A stretch of DNA of 64,000 nucleotides from Oryzias latipes (taxonomy: Eukaryota > Chordata > Actinopteri > Beloniformes > Adrianichthyidae). Numbering within the stretch: position 1 is the first letter of the stretch; each line of letters opens with the position of its first letter. The stretch is from the NCBI RefSeq assembly GCF_002234675.1, contig NC_019877.2, positions 4,061,041 to 4,125,040 of the forward strand, written 5' to 3'. Positions 56,153-64,000 of this stretch are shown piece by piece. The translations under genes were made by a program, and so were the position numbers. The notes under the pieces were generated by a model. It was not told where the DNA came from. It ran no database searches and saw only the letters and a list, made by a program, of their open reading frames with translations.

Positions 56153-56534
56153 GACCAGTGTTCCTTTCTTTTGCGTTGTTATGCCATTACTTTCTTCTGT
56201 TCAGAGACTTTTTCTAAATTTTGTATTTCATATCTTTATTGATGGAGTGTTTCAGGTCAAATGATGGGGTTAGCTGATTGTTTCAAGCTGCCTTCACCTT
56301 CTCATCTATGAATGTTAGAGTTGTGGAAATCATGAACGTGGTATTTGCTAACGAACTACCGTTTGCAGCATACTTTTCATTTCTGATGTGTATCATAAAA
56401 ACGGCGGTTTGTTTCTCAAGCGTCGGCATGAACTGAAGCTAAGCAGGGTATCTTTTTTTTTTTTTTAGAAAAACGACTAGTGATTGCCTTGTCTTTGGTT
56501 GGTGTGCAGTTGTATAGGTGTTTTTGTGGCTCCG

Positions 56535-58005
56535 TTAGTACAGGATTTGAATCCATTCCTCTGGTAAATCTGCAGACAAAGAGGACAAATTTGAGATATT
56601 TTTGATTTGTTTTTGAACAAAAGATAAATGCAATACCACTGTACAAATGCACATAAAAAAACAACAACCTCAGGTTTTGTACCAATTGGATCATACCTTT
56701 GCTGTATGGTTTCTCTGCAACATGGATCTCAGTGGACGCTTCAGATGGCGTCTCTCTGATTATAGATTCTAAAATAAAAAGGAACTTTTTAATAAGACTG
56801 CTATTTTCTGGTTCTTTTATTCTTAATCAATTGCTTTATTGTTATTTTTTTATAACGGCAATACAGTTTGATTTCCTTTTAAGGGTTTATCCACTTGGTT
56901 TAAGGTTTCCTTATGGTTTCTCCATTGTAACAAGCTTTGATTTAAAAGCATAAACATTTTTTTTTAATACCAAGTCAAATATTTCCTTTTTTTATATCCC
57001 ATTGAAACTCCTCAAAGGTGCTCAGCATGGAATAAAATAACACCAAACCTCTTGGAAAAAAATATTTAATTGTAAAAATAGAGGTGTGGTAATTAAATCC
57101 TAATGTATTAAAAACACATCAGAATAAAACGCTATAAAAGCCCTCAAATTTGATCAAAATTTCATGTTTCTTGTGCCAAAAATGAAAAGAAAAATTACCC
57201 AAATATTTTTCCTTTCAAATCATTTAAACTGAACAGTCTCCTTTTAAGCTTTTCCTGTGAAATTAATCTTCAATTAAAAACAATCATATTTAAATTTGGT
57301 TGCATACCTCCACTAGAAATGCTTCTTCCCATCAATCCCACAAACATCTCTCCTTTATTTCCTACAAAATTAAGGACAAAATGAAAGCCTTAAAGAATTA
57401 CACTTCATTAATGCTGTGCCACATTTTATTATTGGAGCTACTTTAACTTGATTTTATTTTAATTCAAGCATTAAAAATAACTGAATAATGCAATAACGCC
57501 CGATATGTCAAACCCATTTCAGATATAAAGCAATACATTGATTAGAAATAAAAAATAACCCACTTACGTCTGTTAAATTGAAATGGTTTCTTTGTAACTG
57601 TATGACAAAGAAAAAGCACATTTTGTTTTTTTTCAGGGACAGGTCGTCAAAAAAGCTAAATGACAGACTAGATGCAGAATGCTGACCTACCTGAGCGCTT
57701 CCCCATAAGTCCATAGAAACGAAGAGCTTTAGATCTTTTCATCAGATCCTCCATTGGGTTATTCAGCCTCATGTCCAGTGACTCACTCTGCCAGAAAAAA
57801 AAACAATTGATTTCAACTCATTTTGATCAAATCAAGCCAGACTGGATTTAAAAAATATTTTTATTTTTTATCTTAAATGACTTCCTCTTACTTGCCACTC
57901 ATTGGAAAGTCCTCTCGCCTGCTCTGCACTACTTAATAGACCCTGATAAGTTTGCACCAATGCACAAAAAGTCACAACAACCAGTTGAATCTTCCAGGTA
58001 TCCAT
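56535..58005 (-). CDS. tac4: tachykinin-4 precursor with two tachykinin peptides
   Basis: This is a secreted neuropeptide/hormone precursor. Five minus-strand exons join in phase to 123 aa: 57892-58005, 57691-57787, 57308-57361, 56697-56768 and 56535-56569. Residues 1-22 form a signal peptide (MDTWKIQLVVVTFCALVQ). Exon 2 holds KR-SKALRFYGLM-GKR, a substance P/hemokinin-like decapeptide with dibasic sites and an amidation Gly. Exon 3 holds GEMFVGLM-GR, a second tachykinin with an amidation Gly but only one following Arg. The tail has no further peptide. FxGLM-G is the defining tachykinin motif, acting on NK receptors. The position next to kat7 matches human KAT7-TAC4, which is why I choose tac4 over tac1 or tac3. 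Confidence 0.9.
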
Positions 58006-58130
58006 TTTAGGTTTTCTTTAATCAGAAAAAAAGATGAAGCTGGAAAAAAAAAGGTTAAAATGCGTTTCCAAATGGGGATCAGAGGATGTAAAATGGAATC
58101 CTGTTGTCTGTTCCAGTTAAAATCAGGCTG

Positions 58131-58138
58131 CATTTATA
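58131..58138 (-). promoter_or_regulatory. tac4 TATA box
   Basis: TATAAATG on the minus strand, about 126 bp before the tac4 start codon, in an otherwise mixed-composition stretch. The position suits a short first-exon leader. Confidence 0.5.
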
Positions 58139-59329
58139 CCCTCAAGCCCCCTTGCTATCCAAGGCCCCTCCTTACAAATTACGCTCTTGCTGCTGTCAGA
58201 TCTCAAAAGTTACACTTTTGTGACATTTTTACCAGTTTTTACTGTCACATTTACACAATTATACTGTGCAGAATAAAACACCAATTTTTTTTATTTGAAG
58301 GCTGAGGCTGTAACTGGCAAGGATTTCCTGCCAGAGATGAAAAACATGTTAAATTATATCAAAATTCAAATATTTGCCTTGAAGATTGTGCATTTTATTA
58401 GATGTCTGTTCTGTTTTTTGTCACGTCTGACTTTGATATGACTGAGAACAGGCAGGCGCCGGGTCAAATATGAGGGTATACCTTGAAGATTTTACAGTTT
58501 TGTTTTTATTGTTGACATAAACAGTGGTTAACTGGGGATATAGTAAACTTAAAAAACAAGTTATCTTTACTATAAGAGTTTATTTTGATATTACTGGTAG
58601 TTGGATTTATAGCGATATCCCTTTAAGTCCTAAGACAACTTAAAGTGATGAAAAAAGGGCAGTTTTGCAGCATTTTACTGCAATATTTTCCTGAATAATT
58701 GTGGGATCATTTTGTGTCTCTCAAGATAATTACAGCATTATTAAACCATTTTTATGATCTATACTTACTTAGCCGTTTAAAGGCATGGACAGAAAGAAGT
58801 GCGCTCCAGTCTCTGGATCTAGAAATTTCTGGAGAGGCAATTACTTTGCGATGTGTGCGCAGAGAGGACAGCCACTTGAAACAAAGCTGACACACACATC
58901 AGATGCTTTGATCCTCACACAGGTGCTTCCAAACACAAGAAAAGCCCGGGACAATTAGGCCTGAAAGGCAATTACACCTGAACAGTCCTTGTGTGCACAT
59001 AGTCTAGCCCAGCGCTAATGTGGAGGGCCGAATCAAAAGGAATCAGAGGCACAGCATCTGCATATGAAATGGCTGAGTCACAAAGAGCTCCGAGAACGTT
59101 GCATCTCCATGTGAGGGTGCATCACTTCAGCATCTGGACAGCTGTCTGACAGCCGACTCAAGCCTGGGAGCTCAGATTGAAGTTAACCTCTGGCCCAATT
59201 TGCATCAAATGTCATTCATGTGAGAAAATAAGGAGTGGAAAAGAAAACTGTTGGCTTTTTTCGCCCTGACAAATGTGGACATGCTAATAAGCAACTTAAT
59301 AGTTTATTATTGGAGAAACAAGACGAATC
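58139..59329. other. intergenic, upstream of tac4
   Basis: No gene or repeat recognised. The part at 58900-59200 is less AT-rich than its surroundings and could hold regulatory sites, but no specific motif is claimed. Confidence 0.4.
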
Positions 59330-59856
59330 ACTCTAAAAATACTGTTATCTTTTTGAACTTTAGACTCAAAGTTTTTGCAGAGCGGCAGAAGTTAAAAACA
59401 ACATTTACTTCTGAGTTGTGGGCAGGACTGTTGGCATTGAACAACCCCATCTCCCCTTCCCCTCCCCATTCCTGAGAGCTCTCTATTTACACGCCCTCCC
59501 GCTAGCCCCTCACACCCCCAACCTAACATTGGCGACGCAGCAATAATGGCAAGATATTTGAATTATCCAGCCAAAGAGTTTAGAGCTCAGACAGAAAAGA
59601 TGCAAGTGGGTGCATTAGAACAGAGTGAATCAGGGAGGTTGTGGCACACCCAGCGCATTTTCTAAATCACAAATGAATGTTTTTCAACTGAGATTTTCCT
59701 GTCTGCCCCTGATGGACAACACATTGAATAGAAAAGTACTCAGAAATGCAAATTAGACCTTAATTTTCTTGATGTACGTCCTTCATCATCAAAAAAATGC
59801 CACAAGCACATGTTAAAAACACCAAAGACAATATTTTACCAAGAGGGGGTCCTTAA
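59330..59856 (+). mobile_element. family A element, longer copy
   Basis: It runs from aatcactctaaaaatac to aagagggggtccttaaag. Landmarks include 'gagcggcagaagtt', 'cgccctcccgctagcccctc' and 'gtccttcatcatcaaaaaaatg'. A coding relic starts at the ATG near 59547 (MARYLNYPA), matching the relic in the 12820-13246 copy in position. Confidence 0.75.
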
Positions 59857-59864
59857 AGAGTTTC

Positions 59865-60620
59865 TATGCAGAAAGGAAAATCTATAAAACAATTGCAATT
59901 GCAACCAAAATAAATAGGCACATTAATACATAAGCAATGCACTGAAGGGCATCGGTAGAGATTCCAAAGGAGCCAAACACCAACTCCTGGTTGACAGAAC
60001 CATTGCTCAAGACTGCAGATCACGACACACCAACCTGTGCACAGCCTGGAGTGATTACAAGAAAGCCTATGACTCCATGCCACACTCGTGGATAACTTAA
60101 TGCTGTGCACCCTGAGACTGTATGCTAGCCCCGTGGGAAGGAAGCCGAGGACTAGTGAGTGTAGAAGCCACTATCCAGGATGAAACATCCAAGATGAGTG
60201 AATACTTCAAGCTCAAGCCAGTGCTGGAGGACAGATCCTCATGGGAGGACAAGCCCCTGCATGGGATGTACCACCGGACCATAACTAAAGTGGCTGATAT
60301 CAAGAAGTCCTACCAATGGCTGGAAAGGGCTGGACCACAGAACAGCACTGAAGCACTCATCCTGGCAGCTCAGGAACAAGCCCTGAGCACCAGAGCAATA
60401 GAGGCTTAGATCTACCACACCAAAAAAGACCCAGGGTGTAGCTGTGTAAAGAGGCGCCTGAAACAATCCAACACATAACTGCTGGGTGGAAGATGCTGGC
60501 AGGGAAAGCATACATGGAGCGCCACAATCAAGTGGGTGTATGCTAAGAGCGGAGGCAGTAACCGCCAAGCTGAAGGAGTGGCTACAGCAGATTCAGGAAA
60601 AACCTCAGATCTTGATAATA
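59865..60620 (+). mobile_element. degenerate non-LTR retrotransposon, internally deleted
   Basis: Frames with stops give KHQLLVDRTIAQDCRSRHT and YKKAYDSMPHSW (reverse-transcriptase region), then after a large gap GLVSVEATIQDETSKMSEY and DIKKSYQWLERAGPQNSTE near the C-terminus, then a frameshifted tail. These phrases are typical of a widespread fish LINE protein. The catalytic core is missing, so it is dead. Confidence 0.8.
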
Positions 60621-60892
60621 AAATTGTGAGAGAACAACAAATCTGCATAATTCTTTTAAGAGATCTTTAATATTTTCTATTTGAATAATTCCTATCATTG
60701 CTCATTTAGCAGGAACAGTTTTTGTCAGGAATATTTGACAGAGGCCACAGAGCTGGAGGGACTTCACTGACAGCACAAAGTGGCCCTTCAATTCATGACA
60801 TATTGGTGGAGTTTGTAATGAATAAGACATTGAAAGTGGTTTGGAAAAGTTGAGCCTGGTTTGATCGGATTACCTCTTCCTAATATCCGTAA

Positions 60893-61092
60893 CCCTTGTT
60901 CTATCCTAGGCACTTTAACATTGGGAGTTGGGCCATCTAGACCCACTAGACAGTGCGTTAAAACTTTTTTTTTCAATGATTTGTGATCTTCACTGGTGTC
61001 CATGGATTACATGAAATCTTTTCACCATTATCCACCTTTGTCATGGTAGGGAGAACACGTCAATGTAAGGGTGGGGTCATCTAAGATAGCAC
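60893..61092. mobile_element. small inverted-repeat element, family B, second copy
   Basis: It starts cccttgttctatcctaggca and ends ctaagatagcaca. The interior gatttgtgatcttcactggt and ggagaacacgtcaatgtaag matches the copy at 8191-8353. Confidence 0.75.
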
Positions 61093-64000
61093 ATATTCTT
61101 GTGATGAAACCTTTGTGACTAAAAGCGTTCTGCAAAATCTAGGCAACACAAATGTGTTTGGGCAAAACATACAACTATCCAATCAGTGTGTACAGTAAGG
61201 TTCCCATCATGCTTTGGAAATATGCAACACTTGTGGAAACTTTGACAGATTGACGCATTTTCAGTGGTGTAACAATTTTATTTACCTACAATCCAATCCA
61301 ATCCATTCTATCTTTCTGTGGCAAGTTGTTAATCCTATTGACCTATTCCTTTATAAAATTGTTCTAAAATAAAATCACTAAATTGATTATAATCAATATT
61401 GGAAAATACTATTTGGATTGAGTCATGGTAGGTTTATTTTAAAAACGACCAAGTGCTTCACAAAAGACAACACACATTTGATCAAGCAGCAAAAAATGAT
61501 CAAGCCTTTCTTGAATGAGCAAATGTGCTAGACAGTACAGCACCTTCAGTCCCACCTGCCTCAGGACACTACAAAGTTGTTCTACACCTTTTAGACACCT
61601 TCTGTTGTCAGGAGAAGTTTGGTGATTAAGTTGTGTGCCTTTGGTTTTTATTCTCAGTCTGACATTAGGGTTCAACACCTCTTGAGAGGATTTGTGATTG
61701 CACAAATGTTTGTGTTAAGGGAGGGCTGCAAACCAGAAGGAGGCAGTGTTACCTCACAAATAAAAGCCATTCTGCTGCTTTTGCTGCTCCGAGGAGGCTT
61801 CATCTACACTTTTCTCTAAGGATCTTGGGTTTTTCTTGTGATGCTGGTTTTGTCTGTTTAACTGGCCTACTTAAAACTGAAAGAATGTACAAGCAATGTT
61901 TTGATCAGTGACATGTTGTAAATTGTCGTTAATTCTTGCGGTGTGCTTTTTTCCTTGTCTCTTTTTTGTGTGTCTCTTATGTAAGATTTCTACCACCTCA
62001 AACATATTTGTTGTTGGATTGGCCTTAAGTAACCTTTATTAGAAGTCATTTTTGGTGAAAGACTGGATCAATAAAACCACAGGGGGCAAAGGATAAGAAT
62101 TAAACATATTTCAGAATATTATCAGCACTAAACTCTTTAACTTTATGTCAGAAGCTTGATGTTGTGTTTTGTATTATTGAATGTTCATGAGGAAACATCC
62201 CAATGATATGGATTTTAAAGTGGTGCAGTCCATTAAGTGCTTTGGCACCAACTATTTGCACGGTAATTTTTAAGTTTCAGGACAAAATGAATAGAGTTTA
62301 ATCACTTTTCAAGCATAAAGTATATGGGGGAGTACAATCTTCGAAGACGTGCTGTGTTCCTGTCACTGACGTTCTCCTAACTCTTGTTCCACCAGTGGTT
62401 TTTCCAGTTTAGAGCCCTGGAGCTCTTTAGTGTGGTTTCTCTAGAAAACAACCATAAATTTGACTCTTGAAGACTCTGAGAATGAAATACAACTGTCTGC
62501 CATTGCATGAGAAGATGAGGAGCTTCAGGCTGGTACTGTGGTGATTTGGTCTCATTGGGGGGTGGGGGTGGGGGGTTGATTCTGACGTGGATTCATGGGG
62601 AAATGCTTGGGTTTGCAACATTATATGCAACGTTTCAAATGAGGACACAGGAAGACTGTAGAGAGCTCTGTAGTGATGGATGACCAAGACATCTGGCAGG
62701 TTGAGCTTTATCAACACTCCGAAAGCATTTTATGCATCTCCAATGCATAAAAGCATCACTTAATGAAAACCTTTAGTTATGCTTGTGTTCCTTTTCTCCA
62801 CATGAAGAGAAGCTTCAACGCCAAAGTGAATTTAAGAGGTGAAGTATACTTTATGTGACGAAAAATCGCTAACAACAATAAAAATATTTACCTGTCAGTT
62901 CTCAGACTATAAATTCACACTTGAATGCAAAAGAGTTTTCACTTACTGGTGCAGGTCAATGCCCACTTGGCAGTAAATATGATAGTAGTTTGGTTTTTAA
63001 AAACCTCTTTTATATTTTTATGCAAGATAATAATTCAAGTTTTTTTTGTATTTATGACGTATAACGAACATCTATTTTTTTTTCTGTCGCACAAACACAG
63101 CCACCATGAAAATCTTGTCAATGCTAAAACTCTACTCTTCGATATAATAAAATGTCGTGGTCAGATGAGCCACTTCACGCAAATTGATTGTCAGTGAAAA
63201 AGAAGGCTTTTCATATGCTATCAGAAAAGTATTGACAGTGTGAAAGACTTTATTTCTCTGTGTTTTCCAGGCCTTTTATATAGACATGTACTTTAAAAAT
63301 AAAAATAAGTCTTGTTTGCTGTCTGTCATCAGCTTCAAACAAAAAAAAAGTGTCCTGTTGAGTTTAGATTATCCCAAACAAGTGCATGGAGTCATGCAGG
63401 AAAGGAAAGGAAGCTTCTCCAAACTTTTAGATCAAAGTTGGAATCATTGTTTTAACGGAAATTGTTGGATTAGGTGAAGCGCTAGAACTTCCTTTCACTG
63501 GAATGGATGAATTTCTGAGCTCGCGCACACGAAAAGAAAAACTTCTCAGTTGATGTACTGCATTTTTTTCTAACCAAGATTCATCTTTTTTTCTGCCAAA
63601 TGGAGAAAACCATTGCTTCAGAGACCGCATTTCCACTTCTGATGTCTTTTACATCACTCCATTGGACATTTGACACCCGGCTTTTATTCGGCTGCTTGGC
63701 TATGAAGACCTGCTTCGTGAAAGATTTTGTGTCTGCTTTCATGATGGAGAAAGTTTGAATGTCTTCAGCTCTGGAATCAAAAGGGTGGTAACCTTTCCTG
63801 GAGTTGCTGAACTTCTGTTCTCTTTCATGGTCCTTTGCTTTGAGGCTGAGTTGCTGATGTCAGCCACAGTTGATCACTTTGTTTTAGAAAAAAGAGAAGA
63901 ATTTGAATAAAAAAACAAAACAATCTTAAGGTGTTTTAGTTTGAAACAATAAGATTAAGTCCCATTACAAGTCACCATTTCACAGAGTCTGTTTTGGTCG
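61093..64000. other. intergenic, no gene recognised
   Basis: AT-rich sequence. Open frames of 60-96 codons are present on both strands but lack recognisable motifs, splice partners or start context. A short G-rich run is at 62558-62577. No RNA gene seen. Confidence 0.4.

Noticed and set aside
56535..58005. tac1 or tac3 precursor
   Set aside because: One peptide is FYGLM and the other FVGLM with this exon layout, and the neighbour is kat7; tac4 fits better.
60122..60409. 95-codon open frame as a gene
   Set aside because: It is part of a decayed non-LTR retrotransposon with stops and an internal deletion.
63427..63636. 69-codon minus-strand open frame near the window end
   Set aside because: No recognisable motif, splice partner or promoter; likely chance.

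Overview
The window is vertebrate nuclear DNA, almost certainly from a teleost fish. Genes have many short exons with GT-AG introns, the background is AT-rich, microsatellites are frequent, and introns hold tRNA-derived SINEs, LINE fragments and small inverted-repeat transposons of fish type. The repeat content reminds me of medaka-like genomes (Oryzias), but that is an impression, not a determination.

Layout. (1) 328-8917, minus: 13 exons of an EF-hand/WD40-repeat gene of the WDR49/WDR64/EFCAB8 group; its 3' end lies beyond position 1. (2) 10999-37645, plus: a complete myoferlin gene. I resolved 54 exons in consistent phase, giving 2057 codons plus stop, close to mammalian myoferlin. It has several C2 domains, FerA/FerB, DysF and a C-terminal membrane anchor. 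(3) 41105-46138, minus: complete aarsd1 (12 exons, 412 aa), a free-standing editing protein for mis-charged tRNA(Ala). (4) 47182-48212, minus: ptges3l, a p23-like co-chaperone, placed head-to-tail just upstream of aarsd1 as in mammals. (5) 49566-56046, plus: kat7 (HBO1/MYST2 histone acetyltransferase), 14 exons, about 555 aa. (6) 56535-58005, minus: tac4, a five-exon tachykinin precursor of 123 aa encoding two amidated-type peptides; it converges on kat7 as neighbour, an arrangement also known in human. (7) 58139-64000: no gene recognised, with relics of a non-LTR retrotransposon and two inverted-repeat elements.

These genes do not form one pathway. They are a conserved linkage: PTGES3L-AARSD1 and KAT7-TAC4 are both on human 17q21. 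The two most muscle-related genes are myof (membrane fusion and repair) and ptges3l, whose upstream region carries a MEF2-like TATA element plus an E-box.

Non-coding highlights: at least ten copies of one inverted-repeat DNA element family whose longer copies keep a coding relic; a second family whose fused ends make a perfect 68-bp palindrome in a kat7 intron; a TA-flanked element nested inside a copy of the first family; a 185-bp pure pentanucleotide tract made of 37 GATA-type sites; three CTCF-like motifs; and a cluster of three STAT-like palindromes. I saw no previously undescribed protein system. The less ordinary signals are in the repeats and regulatory DNA.
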